NCBI GenBank assembly: GCA_905215645.1
Contig: CAJMQS010000030.1
Coordinates: 1 to 26,605 of the forward strand
Source of the DNA: an uncultured bacterium
GTDB taxonomy: Bacteria; Bacillota; Negativicutes; Acidaminococcales; Acidaminococcaceae
Length of the DNA: 26,605 nt
Direction: 5' to 3'
This document shows positions 7,444-15,440 of this stretch, piece by piece; position 1 is the first letter of the stretch, and every line of letters begins with the position of its first letter. Made by a program: the position numbers and the translations under genes. The notes under the pieces are model-generated. The model ran no database searches and was not told where the DNA came from. It saw nothing but the letters and a program-made list of their open reading frames with translations.

Positions 7444-7650
7444 ATGAAAAAAGGAATCCATCCTAACTACGGTGAATGCACCGTGATTTGTGGCTGTGGG
7501 AATACATTCAAAACTGGCAGTGTAAAGAAGGAACTGCGCGTGGACGTTTGCTCCAAATGCCATCCTTTCTTCACTGGTAAACAGCGTGATATGTCTGCCA
7601 GAGGCCGGATCGAAAAGTTCAACAAACGGTACGGCAAAGACGCAAAATAA
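7444..7650 (+). CDS. rpmE: 50S ribosomal protein L31, zinc-binding type
   Basis: The 68-residue protein reads MKKGIHPNYGECTVICGCG at its start and matches type-A L31. The zinc ligands are Cys16, Cys18, Cys36 and Cys39. It is part of the large ribosomal subunit and contributes to the bridge with the small subunit. I chose ATG at 7444 because GAAAGAGGTG ends 8 nt upstream; an in-frame start at 7399 lies too near the predicted transcription start. The zinc-containing form suggests that zinc-free paralogues, if any, lie elsewhere. A hairpin follows the gene. Confidence 0.97.
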   Translation: MKKGIHPNYGECTVICGCGNTFKTGSVKKELRVDVCSKCHPFFTGKQRDMSARGRIEKFNKRYGKDAK

Positions 7651-7667
7651 AAAATGCGCACGGACAG

Positions 7668-7700
7668 GGAGTGACTTGCAGACATTGCAGCACTCCTTTT
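7668..7700 (+). terminator. Hairpin terminator or attenuator after rpmE
   Basis: GGAGTG (7668-7673) pairs with CACTCC (7691-7696). An inner TGCA/TGCA stem lies above a two-base bulge, and four T residues follow. The next gene starts only 23 nt later with no evident promoter of its own, so some read-through into yqhQ-prfA is likely. Confidence 0.75.
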
Positions 7701-7722
7701 CTTGTATCCAGGGAGTCATTTT

Positions 7723-8604
7723 ATGGCAAAAAAATTAAGTGTCGGTGGCCAGGCGGTCATCGAGGGAGTGATGATGCGGGGACCGGGGAAGATCGCCGTA
7801 GCGGTGCGCAAACCTGACGGAGAGATCACCGTAGACCTGAAACCGGCAGGGAGCATCAGCGACCGGTATCCCATCCTGAAGAAACCTTTCCTCCGGGGAG
7901 TGGTTTCCCTGGTAGAATCCCTGGGCTACGGGATGAAGGCCCTGTCTTTTTCCGCCCAGGTTTCCGGGGATGAAGAATCGGGAGAGACCCTCAGCAGCCT
8001 GGAAATGGCCGGGACCATTGCCGTTTCCGTGGGCCTGGCAGTGCTGCTTTTCGTGGTGCTGCCTACGGGGGCTATGAAGCTGCTCCAGAACCAGGGGGCC
8101 AGTCCCCTCCTGCTGAATCTGTGCGAGGGGCTCCTGCGGCTGGGAATCTTCCTGCTCTACATCTGGGGGATTTCCCGGCAGAAGGACATCCAGCGGGTGT
8201 TCCAGTACCATGGGGCGGAGCATAAGACCATTTATACCTATGAACATGGGCTGCCCTTGCGGGTGGAGAATGTGCGGCCTTTTTCCACTCTCCATCCCCG
8301 CTGCGGTACCAATTTCCTGATGATCGTCATGCTCATCAGCATCTTTATCTTTACCTTCCTGGGCTGGCCCAGCCTGTGGGAGCGGATCCTTTCCCGGATC
8401 CTCCTGATGCCGGTAGTGGCCGGGATCAGCTATGAAATCATCCGCTTTGCCGGAAAGCATATGGACAAGCCCTGGGTGCGGACTGCCATCCTGCCGGGGC
8501 TGGCGCTCCAGAAACTGACCACCCGGCAGCCGGATGACGATCAGATCGAAGTGGCCATCGCTTCCCTGAAAGCGGTGCTGCCGCCGGAAGAAATCATTGA
8601 ATGA
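7723..8604 (+). CDS. yqhQ: YqhQ-like DUF1385 membrane protein
   Basis: The 293-residue membrane protein belongs to the DUF1385 family. It opens MAKKLSVGGQAVIEGVMMRGP, contains the family blocks YHGAEHK (about 162-168) and HPRCGTNFL, and has about four hydrophobic helices (near 98-118, 130-152, 197-217 and 222-245). The biochemical role of this family is not established to my knowledge. In many Firmicutes it stands between rpmE and prfA, as here. I start at ATG 7723, preceded by AGGGAG at 7 nt; an upstream in-frame start at 7702 falls beside the terminator T-run. It ends 12 nt before prfA. Confidence 0.9.
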   Translation: MAKKLSVGGQAVIEGVMMRGPGKIAVAVRKPDGEITVDLKPAGSISDRYPILKKPFLRGVVSLVESLGYGMKALSFSAQVSGDEESGETLSSLEMAGTIAVSVGLAVLLFVVLPTGAMKLLQNQGASPLLLNLCEGLLRLGIFLLYIWGISRQKDIQRVFQYHGAEHKTIYTYEHGLPLRVENVRPFSTLHPRCGTNFLMIVMLISIFIFTFLGWPSLWERILSRILLMPVVAGISYEIIRFAGKHMDKPWVRTAILPGLALQKLTTRQPDDDQIEVAIASLKAVLPPEEIIE

Positions 8605-8616
8605 TGGGGAATGCGT

Positions 8617-9693
8617 ATGTTTGAGAATTTGGACAAACTCCAGGACCTGGAAGACCGGTATCTGGATCTGGAAGCCAAGATCAGCGATCCGGAGGTGATC
8701 ACCCGGCAGGAAGAGTGGCTGAAATACACCAAGGCCCATTCCAAACTGACGGAAATCGTCACCGTGTATCGGGAATATAAGAAGCTGGTGGATGCCTGGA
8801 AAGATGACGAAGCCATTGCCAAAGCCCGGGAAGACCAGGAACTGACGGCTATGGCCGAAGAGGAAATGAAGGAGCTCCAGCCCCAGCTGGAAGCCTATGA
8901 AGAAAAACTCACCCTGTTGCTGCTGCCCAAGGATCCCAATGATGAGAAGAACATCATCATGGAAATCCGGGCGGGGGCTGGGGGCGATGAAGCGGCCCTT
9001 TTTGCCGGAGACCTGTTCCGGATGTACAACCGGTATGCGGAACAGAAGGGCTGGAAGGTGGAACTGATGGATGCCAGCCCCACGGGCCTGGGCGGCTTTA
9101 AGGAAGTGGTGTTCATGGTGTCCGGCACCGATGTGTACAGTCACATGAAATTTGAAAGCGGGGTCCACCGGGTCCAGCGGGTGCCGGATACGGAATCCCA
9201 GGGCCGGGTCCACACTTCCACGGTCACTGTGGCTGTGATGCCGGAGGCCCAAGAAGTGGACATCGAACTGAATCCGGCGGACATCCGGGTGGATACCTAC
9301 CGGGCCGGCGGCGCTGGGGGGCAGTATGTGAACAAGACTGAATCTGCTGTCCGGATGACCCATATCCCCACCGGGATCGTGGCCCAGTGCCAGGACGAAA
9401 AATCCCAGGCCAAGAACCGGGAAAAGTGCCTGCGGGTGCTCCGGTCCCGGATCCTGGAAGCAGAACAGGAAAAACAGCGGGCGGCCACCGCGGCGGAACG
9501 GAAGAGCCAGGTGGGCACCGGAGACCGGAGCGAACGGATCCGGACCTACAACTATCCCCAGGGCCGGGTCACCGACCACCGGATCGGGCTCACCCTCCAC
9601 AAGCTGCCGGACATCATCAACGGGGACCTGGACGAGCTCCTGGATGCCCTGATGATGGCGGAACAGGCCAAGAAACTCCAGCAGGTGAAATAA
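8617..9693 (+). CDS. prfA: Peptide chain release factor 1
   Basis: The 358-residue class I release factor recognises UAA and UAG and triggers peptide release in the ribosome. The GGQ catalytic motif is at 234-236 within RAGGAGGQYVNKTESAVRMTH. The codon-reading tripeptide is P190-D191-T192, the PxT form that distinguishes RF1 from RF2 (SPF). The upstream alternative ATG at 8611 directly abuts GGGGA (8606-8610), while ATG at 8617 has 6 nt spacing, so 8617 is preferred. The next gene, prmC, encodes the methylase of this GGQ glutamine and begins 1 nt after the stop codon. Confidence 0.97.
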   Translation: MFENLDKLQDLEDRYLDLEAKISDPEVITRQEEWLKYTKAHSKLTEIVTVYREYKKLVDAWKDDEAIAKAREDQELTAMAEEEMKELQPQLEAYEEKLTLLLLPKDPNDEKNIIMEIRAGAGGDEAALFAGDLFRMYNRYAEQKGWKVELMDASPTGLGGFKEVVFMVSGTDVYSHMKFESGVHRVQRVPDTESQGRVHTSTVTVAVMPEAQEVDIELNPADIRVDTYRAGGAGGQYVNKTESAVRMTHIPTGIVAQCQDEKSQAKNREKCLRVLRSRILEAEQEKQRAATAAERKSQVGTGDRSERIRTYNYPQGRVTDHRIGLTLHKLPDIINGDLDELLDALMMAEQAKKLQQVK

Positions 9694-9694
9694 G

Positions 9695-10603
9695 ATGCAG
9701 GCACAAAGAACCGTTTGGACCATATTGAAAATCCTTCAGTGGACCCAGCAGTACTTCAGTTCCAAAGGCGTGGAAAATCCGCGCTTGGATGCGGAAGTGC
9801 TGCTTTGTGCTGTGCTGGACAAAAGCCGGATCCAGCTGTACACCAATTTCGATGAGCCTCTGGAGGAATCAGAACTGAAACAGTACCGGGGCTATGTGGC
9901 CCGGCGGGCGGCCAGGGAACCAGTGGCCTATATCCTGGGTCATAAGGGATTCCTCCGCTACGATTTCAAGGTGACGAAAGACACCCTGATCCCCCGGCCG
10001 GAAACGGAGCTGCTGGCGGAACAGCTGGTGAACCTGAATAAAGATCGGGGCCCGGTGCGGATCCTGGATCTGGGCTGCGGCAGCGGGGCCATCATCGATT
10101 CCCTGCTGGCGGAACTGCCGGAAGCCCGGGGCACCGGGGTGGACATCAGCCCGGGAGCCGTGGAAGTGACAAGAGAAAACGCCCGGAGCCTGGGGGTGGA
10201 GGACCGGCTGGACACGGTGCTGTCCGACCTGTATGAAAAGGTCCCGAAGGAACCGAAGTTCCAGGTGCTGGTCTCTAATCCGCCCTACATACCGGAAGGA
10301 GACTTAGCCGGGCTCCAGGCGGAAGTCCATCGGGAACCCCGGCGGGCGCTGGACGGAGGCCGGGACGGCTTGGACTTTTACCGGCGGATCCTGAAGAGAC
10401 TGTGGGATTATTTGGATCCGGAAGGGATGGCCGCCTTTGAAATCGGCCAGGGCCAGGGGGAAGCTGTGGCCCGACTGTGCCGGGAGGCAGGCCTGGACTG
10501 TGTAAAAGTACGGAAAGATTACGGGGACATCGACCGGATGGTCTTTGCCGCCAAAGGGGGAACGGGCTATGGAAACGCGATATTGGAAATTAAAGAAAGA
10601 TGA
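9695..10603 (+). CDS. prmC: Release factor glutamine methyltransferase
   Basis: The 302-residue SAM-dependent enzyme methylates the glutamine of the GGQ motif in release factors. The N-terminal helical domain (about 1-90) is followed by a Rossmann methyltransferase domain with DLGCGSG (125-131) and the substrate-binding NPPY motif (195-198). The start codon lies 1 nt after the prfA stop, so the two are translationally linked. The 3' end overlaps the next gene by 35 nt in another frame. Confidence 0.97.
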   Translation: MQAQRTVWTILKILQWTQQYFSSKGVENPRLDAEVLLCAVLDKSRIQLYTNFDEPLEESELKQYRGYVARRAAREPVAYILGHKGFLRYDFKVTKDTLIPRPETELLAEQLVNLNKDRGPVRILDLGCGSGAIIDSLLAELPEARGTGVDISPGAVEVTRENARSLGVEDRLDTVLSDLYEKVPKEPKFQVLVSNPPYIPEGDLAGLQAEVHREPRRALDGGRDGLDFYRRILKRLWDYLDPEGMAAFEIGQGQGEAVARLCREAGLDCVKVRKDYGDIDRMVFAAKGGTGYGNAILEIKER

Positions 10604-11675
10604 ACCGCTGGAACCCCAGCTGGAACCAGCGGCCACGCTGCTGCGCCAGGGCGAAGTGGTGGCCTTTCCTACGGAAACGGTGTACGGCTTGGGAGCGGAC
10701 GGCCTGAACGGGGAAGCCTGCCGGAAAATCTTTGCCGCCAAGGGACGGCCTGCGGACAATCCTTTGATCCTCCACATCAGTGAAATGGGCCAGATCCGGC
10801 CTCTCACTTCCGGCCTTTCTCCCATGGCGGAAAAGCTCATGGCCGCCTTTTGGCCCGGCCCTATGACTCTGATCGTGCCCAAGTCGGAGATCATCCCAGA
10901 AGTGGTGACTGCCGGACAGGAAACAGTGGCGGTCCGGTTCCCCAGCGACCCGGTGGCCCGGGCACTGATCCGTCTCACTGGGCGGCCTCTGGCAGCACCC
11001 TCTGCCAACAAATCTGGGAAACCCAGTCCCACCAATGCCCAGGATGTGCTCCAGGATATGGAGAGCATCATCGGCGGCGTGGTGGACGGCGGTGCCTGTG
11101 ATATCGGAGTGGAAAGCACCATCATCGACACTACAGGAGAAGAACCGGTGATCCTTCGTCCCGGGGGCATCACCGAAGAGATGATCCAGGAGGTGATGGG
11201 GGCTGTGGAACTGGATCCAGGGTTGGTGAGCCCGGACCAGAAACCCAAAGCGCCGGGGATGAAATACCGGCACTATGCCCCTAAGGCACCCATGTTCCTG
11301 GTCGAAGGACCGGAAGCGGGCCTGGGAGTGATCCGGGCCGCCATCATGGCGGAAGCCTGGGGACTGAAAGTGGGGGTGTTGGCCCTGGACGAAACGGTGC
11401 AGCACCTGCCCCATACGGCCCGCCTGGTGATCTGCGACGCTGGGAAGGACATGGCAGCTCTGGCAGAGAACTTATACACGGAGCTGCGGGAATTCGACCG
11501 GCAGCAGGTGGATGTGATCCTGGGGGAAGGAGTCCCCACCCAGGGCCTGGGCCTTGCCATCATGAACCGGATGCGGAAAAGTGCCGGCCACAATATCCTG
11601 GTGTACGACCGGGGCCTGTTCCGGAAACAGAGCGGACAGGTTCCGGAATTCCTGCAGGGGATAGTTGTGGAGTGA
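10569..11675 (+). CDS. ywlC: L-threonylcarbamoyladenylate synthase, Sua5 type
   Basis: The 368-residue protein makes threonylcarbamoyl-AMP from threonine, bicarbonate and ATP, the first step of tRNA t6A37. The YrdC domain (about 20-200) shows VAFPTETVYGLG, AAKGRPADNPL and APSANKSGKPSPT. The C-terminal Sua5 domain (about 225-365) makes it the long Sua5/YwlC form rather than short TsaC. I chose ATG at 10569 because AAAGGGGG ends 8 nt before it; a longer frame from TTG at 10545 puts that site inside the gene. It overlaps prmC by 35 nt and is followed by a strong terminator. Confidence 0.95.
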   Translation: METRYWKLKKDEPLEPQLEPAATLLRQGEVVAFPTETVYGLGADGLNGEACRKIFAAKGRPADNPLILHISEMGQIRPLTSGLSPMAEKLMAAFWPGPMTLIVPKSEIIPEVVTAGQETVAVRFPSDPVARALIRLTGRPLAAPSANKSGKPSPTNAQDVLQDMESIIGGVVDGGACDIGVESTIIDTTGEEPVILRPGGITEEMIQEVMGAVELDPGLVSPDQKPKAPGMKYRHYAPKAPMFLVEGPEAGLGVIRAAIMAEAWGLKVGVLALDETVQHLPHTARLVICDAGKDMAALAENLYTELREFDRQQVDVILGEGVPTQGLGLAIMNRMRKSAGHNILVYDRGLFRKQSGQVPEFLQGIVVE

Positions 11676-11679
11676 CAAG

Positions 11680-11713
11680 AAGGAGCCATTGCTCATGCAA
11701 CGGCTCCTTTTTT
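11680..11713 (+). terminator. Intrinsic terminator after ywlC
   Basis: AAGGAGCC pairs with GGCTCCTT. The apical stem is TTGC-TCAT-GCAA with one A/C mismatch between, and six T residues follow. The hairpin begins 5 nt after the stop codon. Its TTGC-TCAT-GCAA tip recurs, slightly altered, at 15205 and 19583. Confidence 0.93.
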
Positions 11714-11727
11714 CTTTTCCCCCTTTG

Positions 11728-11736
11728 TGTTACAAT
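11728..11736 (+). promoter_or_regulatory. Extended -10 promoter of rpiB
   Basis: TGT-TACAAT is a TGn-extended -10 box placed 15 nt after the terminator T-run. A good -35 is missing; the T-rich tail of the terminator occupies that position. Transcription would start near 11743, about 46 nt before rpiB. Confidence 0.6.
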
Positions 11737-11788
11737 GAGTTTGGTATGCGGCGGACGCATCGGACTATTGATTAGGGAGGCAAAACTC

Positions 11789-12226
11789 ATGAAAATCATG
11801 ATCGGCTGTGATCACGGCGGTTTTGAATTGAAAGAAGTTTTGAAAAAATACCTGGCGGATAAGGGCTATGAAGTAGAAGATGCGGGCTCTTACACGCCGG
11901 ATCGGGTGGACTATCCGGACTATGCGAAGAAAGTGGGAGAAGCGGTGGCTGCCGGTAAAGCGGAACAGGGCATCCTGATCTGCGGGACTGGTCTGGGTAT
12001 GTCCATTGCTGCCAACAAGATCCACGGCATCCGGGCAGCGGTCTGCGGAGACTGTTACAGTGCAGAAAAGGCCCGGGAACACAACAACGCCAACATCCTC
12101 TGCCTGGGTGCACGGGTCCTGGGCACCGGCCTGGCAGAACAGATCGTGGATGCCTACCTGGGAGCTTCTTTCCTGGGCAGCTACCATACCCAGAGAGTCC
12201 AGAAAATCATGGACTTGGAGAAATAA
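11789..12226 (+). CDS. rpiB: Ribose 5-phosphate isomerase B
   Basis: The 145-residue enzyme of the LacAB/RpiB family interconverts ribose 5-phosphate and ribulose 5-phosphate in the pentose phosphate pathway. CDHGG (7-11) and the active-site loop ICGTGLGMSIAANK with Cys65 are visible. Length matches the family (about 145-150). ATG at 11789 has AGGGAGG 8 nt upstream; the frame is open back to 11672, but that region holds the terminator and promoter. The usual ywlE phosphatase gene, found between ywlC and rpiB in Bacillus, is missing. Confidence 0.95.
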   Translation: MKIMIGCDHGGFELKEVLKKYLADKGYEVEDAGSYTPDRVDYPDYAKKVGEAVAAGKAEQGILICGTGLGMSIAANKIHGIRAAVCGDCYSAEKAREHNNANILCLGARVLGTGLAEQIVDAYLGASFLGSYHTQRVQKIMDLEK

Positions 12227-12235
12227 GGTGATAGG

Positions 12236-12778
12236 ATGAATCTGGAAGCAATCGCACAAGAAATCGAAGAAGACGCAGAAGAATTGATCGGCATCGCCGG
12301 AGCGAAATCCGGGCAGGTGCTGGTGGTGGGCTGCAGTACCAGTGAAGTGCTAGGGAATAAAATCGGCACCGGCGGTTCTATGAAACTGGCCAAGGTCCTG
12401 TATACCACTCTGCGAAAAGTCTGCCGGAAGCACAAGCTGATCCTGGCGGCCCAGTGCTGCGAACACCTGAACCGGGCCATCGTGGTGGATCAGAAAGCCA
12501 TGGAAAAATTCGGCTGGCAGCAGGTGACGGTCCGTCCCATCGAACATGCAGGGGGGGCTTTTGCCGCTACTGCCTACAATGAATTGAAGAATCCAGTGGT
12601 AGTGGAAGAAATCAAGGCAGATCTGGGAATGGATATCGGCCAGACCCTAATCGGGATGCACCTGAAACGGGTGGCTGTACCGGTGCGCCTTTCCCGCAAG
12701 ACACTGGGCAATGCAGTGCTGACAGCAGCACGGACCCGTCCGCCTCTGATCGGCGGGGAACGGGCTGTCTACAAATAA
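12236..12778 (+). CDS. ywlG: YwlG/UPF0340 (DUF436) family protein
   Basis: The 180-residue cytoplasmic protein matches the TIGR01440/UPF0340 family (B. subtilis YwlG). Recognisable blocks are VVGCSTSEVLGNKIGTGGS (about 30-48), AAQCCEHLNRA (about 76-86) and the ending RTRPPLIGGERAVYK. The family function is not established to my knowledge. It sits between rpiB and glyA, 9 nt after rpiB, the same order as in B. subtilis, so co-transcription with both is likely. Confidence 0.93.
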   Translation: MNLEAIAQEIEEDAEELIGIAGAKSGQVLVVGCSTSEVLGNKIGTGGSMKLAKVLYTTLRKVCRKHKLILAAQCCEHLNRAIVVDQKAMEKFGWQQVTVRPIEHAGGAFAATAYNELKNPVVVEEIKADLGMDIGQTLIGMHLKRVAVPVRLSRKTLGNAVLTAARTRPPLIGGERAVYK

Positions 12779-12838
12779 GGAAAGGAGAGCCTGGAAACAG
12801 GCTGTTCCAGGCCAATCCAGCAAGGAGGAAGAATCGAG

Positions 12839-14086
12839 ATGAATCAACAGGAACTGCGTCAGGCAGATCCCCAGGTTGCAGCGGCAATCGGGGAAGAATT
12901 GGGCAGACAGCGCCATAAGATCGAGCTGATCGCTTCGGAAAACTTCGTGTCTCCGGCTGTCATGGAAGCCATGGGGACCGTGCTGACCAATAAATATGCG
13001 GAAGGCTATCCTGGCCACCGGTATTACGGGGGCTGTGAATTCGTGGACAAAGTGGAAGAACTTGCCCGGGAGAGAGCCTGCGAACTGTTCGGGGCAGAAC
13101 ATGCCAATGTCCAGCCCCACTGCGGCGCCAATGCCAACCTGGCGGCATTCTTTGCGTTCGTGCAGCCGGGGGATACGGTCATGGGCATGAATCTGTCCGA
13201 AGGGGGCCATCTGTCCCATGGGTCCCCAGTGAATATCTCCGGGAAATACTTCCACATCGTCCCCTATGGCGTGGATCCGGAAACGGAACGGATCGATTAT
13301 GACAAACTGGAAAAGATTGCCGAGGAATGCCAGCCCAAGATGATCATCGGCGGGGCCAGCGCCTATCCCCGGATCATCGATTTTGAACGGATGGCGGCTA
13401 TTGCCCACAAGGTGGGAGCGGTGCTCATGATCGATATGGCCCACATTGCCGGCTTGGTGGCTGCAGGGCTCCATCCCAGCCCGATCCCCTATGCAGATGT
13501 GGTGACCACCACTACTCACAAGACGCTCCGGGGTCCTCGGGGCGGCATGATCCTATGTCCGGAAAAATATGCCAAACAGATCGACAAGGCTGTATTCCCC
13601 GGTACCCAGGGCGGTCCTCTCATGCACATCATCGCAGCCAAGGCCGTGGCCCTGGGCGAAGCCCTGAAACCAGAATTCAAGGAATACCAGAAACAGATCA
13701 TCAAGAATGCGGCGGCTATGGCAGATGAACTGACCCAACAGGGCCTGCGGCTTGTCTCCGGCGGCACGGACAATCATCTGGTACTGGTAGATACCCGGTC
13801 CAAGAATCTGACTGGCAAGGATGCGGAACATATGTTGGACGCCATCGGCATCACCTGCAACAAGAACACCATCCCCAATGATCCTGCCAGCCCCTTTGTG
13901 ACCAGCGGCATCCGGCTGGGTGCTCCGGCAGCCACCACCCGCGGTTTCCTGGAAGAAGATTTCCGGGAAGTGGCCAAGATCATCGGCCTGGTGCTCAGCA
14001 ATCCCGGGAAAGAAGAAGCCCAGAAAGAAGCGGCTGCCCGGGTGGCCGCCCTGTGTGAAAAACATCCTCTCTATCCGAATCTGTAA
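12839..14086 (+). CDS. glyA: Serine hydroxymethyltransferase
   Basis: The 415-residue PLP enzyme interconverts serine and glycine with transfer of a C1 unit to tetrahydrofolate. The PLP lysine is K228 in TTTTHKTLRGPRGG. Other family blocks are IELIASENFVSPAV, YAEGYPGHRYYGGC and IDMAHIAGLVAAGLHP. The start codon follows AAGGAGG with 9 nt spacing. The gap to ywlG is 60 nt without a visible promoter or riboswitch. The enzyme also draws on the serine pool fed by the symporter and drained by SdaAA/AB upstream in this window. Confidence 0.98.
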   Translation: MNQQELRQADPQVAAAIGEELGRQRHKIELIASENFVSPAVMEAMGTVLTNKYAEGYPGHRYYGGCEFVDKVEELARERACELFGAEHANVQPHCGANANLAAFFAFVQPGDTVMGMNLSEGGHLSHGSPVNISGKYFHIVPYGVDPETERIDYDKLEKIAEECQPKMIIGGASAYPRIIDFERMAAIAHKVGAVLMIDMAHIAGLVAAGLHPSPIPYADVVTTTTHKTLRGPRGGMILCPEKYAKQIDKAVFPGTQGGPLMHIIAAKAVALGEALKPEFKEYQKQIIKNAAAMADELTQQGLRLVSGGTDNHLVLVDTRSKNLTGKDAEHMLDAIGITCNKNTIPNDPASPFVTSGIRLGAPAATTRGFLEEDFREVAKIIGLVLSNPGKEEAQKEAAARVAALCEKHPLYPNL

Positions 14087-14109
14087 TTGGGAAAGGAGCC
14101 CTGTAACCC

Positions 14110-14736
14110 ATGCAAGTCCATGTTGTGAACCATCCTTTGATCAAAGAAAAAATGACCCATTTGCGTGACAAAAAGACAGCTCCCCGGAATTTTCGGCGGC
14201 TGCTGGATGAAATCGCCCAGTTGCTGCTGTTCGAAGTGACCCGTGATCTCCCCATCCGGGAAGTCCCTGTCACTACACCTCTTGCGGAAACCACCGGTTA
14301 TGAACTGGCCATCAGCGGCATTACGGTGGTGCCCATCCTGCGGGCCGGCTTGGGCTTTCTGGATGCGGTCCTGGATTTGGTGCCGGAAGCTCGGGTGGGG
14401 CATATCGGCCTGACCCGGGATGAGGAAACCCTTCAGCCCATCAAATACTACTGTAAGATCCCCAAAGACAAGGATGCAGAAATCATCCTGATTGATCCTA
14501 TGCTGGCCACCGGCGGCAGCGCCGCTGCAGCTCTGACCATGCTGAAGGAAGATGGCTACAAGCATTTTCGGTTCATGTGCCTTGTGGCCGCTCCGGAAGG
14601 GGTGGAACTGGTAAATAAACTGCATCCGGATGTGCCCATTTATACGGCAGCCTTGGATGACCATCTCAATGAACACGGATATATCGTACCGGGCCTGGGC
14701 GATGCTGGGGACCGGGTATTCGGAACGGTGGAATGA
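14110..14736 (+). CDS. upp: Uracil phosphoribosyltransferase
   Basis: The 208-residue enzyme converts uracil and PRPP to UMP in pyrimidine salvage. The PRPP loop DPMLATGGS is at 129-137, and the uracil-binding C-terminal block YIVPGLGDAGDRVFGT is intact. Length is exactly that of the family. AAAGGAG lies about 10 nt upstream. The glyA-upp order is common in Firmicutes. The next gene starts 3 nt after its stop. Confidence 0.98.
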   Translation: MQVHVVNHPLIKEKMTHLRDKKTAPRNFRRLLDEIAQLLLFEVTRDLPIREVPVTTPLAETTGYELAISGITVVPILRAGLGFLDAVLDLVPEARVGHIGLTRDEETLQPIKYYCKIPKDKDAEIILIDPMLATGGSAAAALTMLKEDGYKHFRFMCLVAAPEGVELVNKLHPDVPIYTAALDDHLNEHGYIVPGLGDAGDRVFGTVE

Positions 14737-14739
14737 ATC

Positions 14740-15192
14740 ATGGACAGACCTGATTGGGACAGTTATTTCATGGAAATCGCCGAGGTGGTTTCAAAACGGT
14801 CCACTTGTCTGCGCAGGAAGGTGGGAGCCGTCCTGGTCAAGGACCGGCAGATCCTGGCTACCGGGTACAATGGCACGCCCAAAGGTCTGCCCCACTGTGA
14901 ACAAGTGGGCTGCCTGCGGGAAAAGCTCCACGTGCCCAGCGGCCAGAACCACGAACTGTGCCGGGGCATCCATGCGGAACAGAATGCGGTGATCCAGGCG
15001 GCGGTGAACGGGGTATCCACCCTGGGAGCCACCCTCTACTGCACCCATCAGCCCTGTGTGGTGTGTTCCAAGATCCTGATCAACGCTGGGATCAAACGGA
15101 TCGTGTACGCCAATCCCTATCCGGACAAGCTGGCCCAGGAAATGCTCCACGCGGACACGTCCTTGGAGTTGGAAGAATTTCATAAGAAATGA
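14740..15192 (+). CDS. Deoxycytidylate (dCMP) deaminase, ComEB-like
   Basis: The 150-residue zinc deaminase has the catalytic H78-A-E80 motif (HAEQNAV) and the zinc ligands P105-C106-V-V-C109. An insert rich in Cys and His (about 53-74) is typical of dCMP deaminases, which also bind a structural zinc. The enzyme converts dCMP to dUMP for thymidylate synthesis. It starts 3 nt after upp, so the two pyrimidine genes are translationally coupled. In B. subtilis the homologue is comEB; here no competence gene is adjacent, so I give no symbol. Confidence 0.93.
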   Translation: MDRPDWDSYFMEIAEVVSKRSTCLRRKVGAVLVKDRQILATGYNGTPKGLPHCEQVGCLREKLHVPSGQNHELCRGIHAEQNAVIQAAVNGVSTLGATLYCTHQPCVVCSKILINAGIKRIVYANPYPDKLAQEMLHADTSLELEEFHKK

Positions 15193-15200
15193 TACAAAAG

Positions 15201-15224
15201 GGGCTGTTGCATGAGTAACAGCCC
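15201..15224 (+). terminator. Hairpin after the dCMP deaminase gene, T-run missing
   Basis: GGGCTGTT (15201-15208) pairs perfectly with AACAGCCC (15217-15224) around the loop GCATGAGT. It stands 8 nt after the stop codon, where a terminator is expected, but the next base begins the GTCATAC heptads of the repeat element instead of a T-run. Either the element displaced the T-run or the hairpin belongs to the repeat unit. Confidence 0.65.
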
Positions 15225-15387
15225 GTCATACGTCATAGGTCATACGTCATACGCCGATGGAAGCCAGCTCTACTGGCTTCGAATTTAAGAAAATCAGTTG
15301 AACGTTATAGCGGGTTTTAAAATTTCAAAATCAATTTGGAAAAATTGATTTCCAAAAGCGTATGACGTATGACGACTGACGTATGAC
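15225..15387. mobile_element. Small non-coding interspersed element, copy 1 (heptad-built inverted termini)
   Basis: The 163-bp unit has four left heptads (GTCATAC, GTCATAG, GTCATAC, GTCATAC; 15225-15252). A 107-bp core (15253-15359) follows, then four right heptads (GTATGAC, GTATGAC, GACTGAC, GTATGAC; 15360-15387) that mirror the left ones. In both ends the second heptad from the outside is the variant one. The core holds two hairpins: GAAGCCAG/CTGGCTTC at 15260-15280, and an AT-rich AAATCAATT/AATTGATTT stem near 15329-15350. No ORF is credible. It resembles a MITE or intergenic repeat. By hand alignment the core matches copy 2 with 18 mismatches and no gap. Confidence 0.85.
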
Positions 15388-15435
15388 AAAGGGGTTGTTG
15401 CACGTGTGTGGTTATACACGTGCAACAACCCCTTT
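15388..15435. terminator. 20-bp perfect hairpin, terminator of the FliB-like gene
   Basis: The arms 15388-15407 and 15416-15435 are perfectly complementary around the 8-nt loop GTGGTTAT. The core is GGGGTTGTTGCACGTG. It directly abuts the right end of repeat copy 1 and lies 5 nt beyond the stop codon of the minus-strand gene at 15441. T residues on both sides are short, so it may act in both directions. Confidence 0.85.
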
Positions 15436-15440
15436 TGTTG

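Noticed and set aside
7735..9723. Long minus-strand open frame of about 660 codons opposite yqhQ and prfA
   Set aside because: Both strands cannot encode here: the plus strand has clear DUF1385 and RF1 proteins. The minus frame is rich in His, Gly and Pro with no motif.
11672..11788. N-terminal extension of RpiB by 39 codons
   Set aside because: The stretch contains a terminator hairpin and an extended -10 promoter, and the family begins at the 11789 ATG.
12779..12838. Riboswitch before glyA
   Set aside because: The gap is 60 nt, too short for a glycine riboswitch pair or other complete aptamer I can recognise.
15225..15387. Heptad arrays considered as a CRISPR
   Set aside because: The units are 7 bp, contiguous and without spacers, arranged as inverted ends of a unit, with no cas genes.
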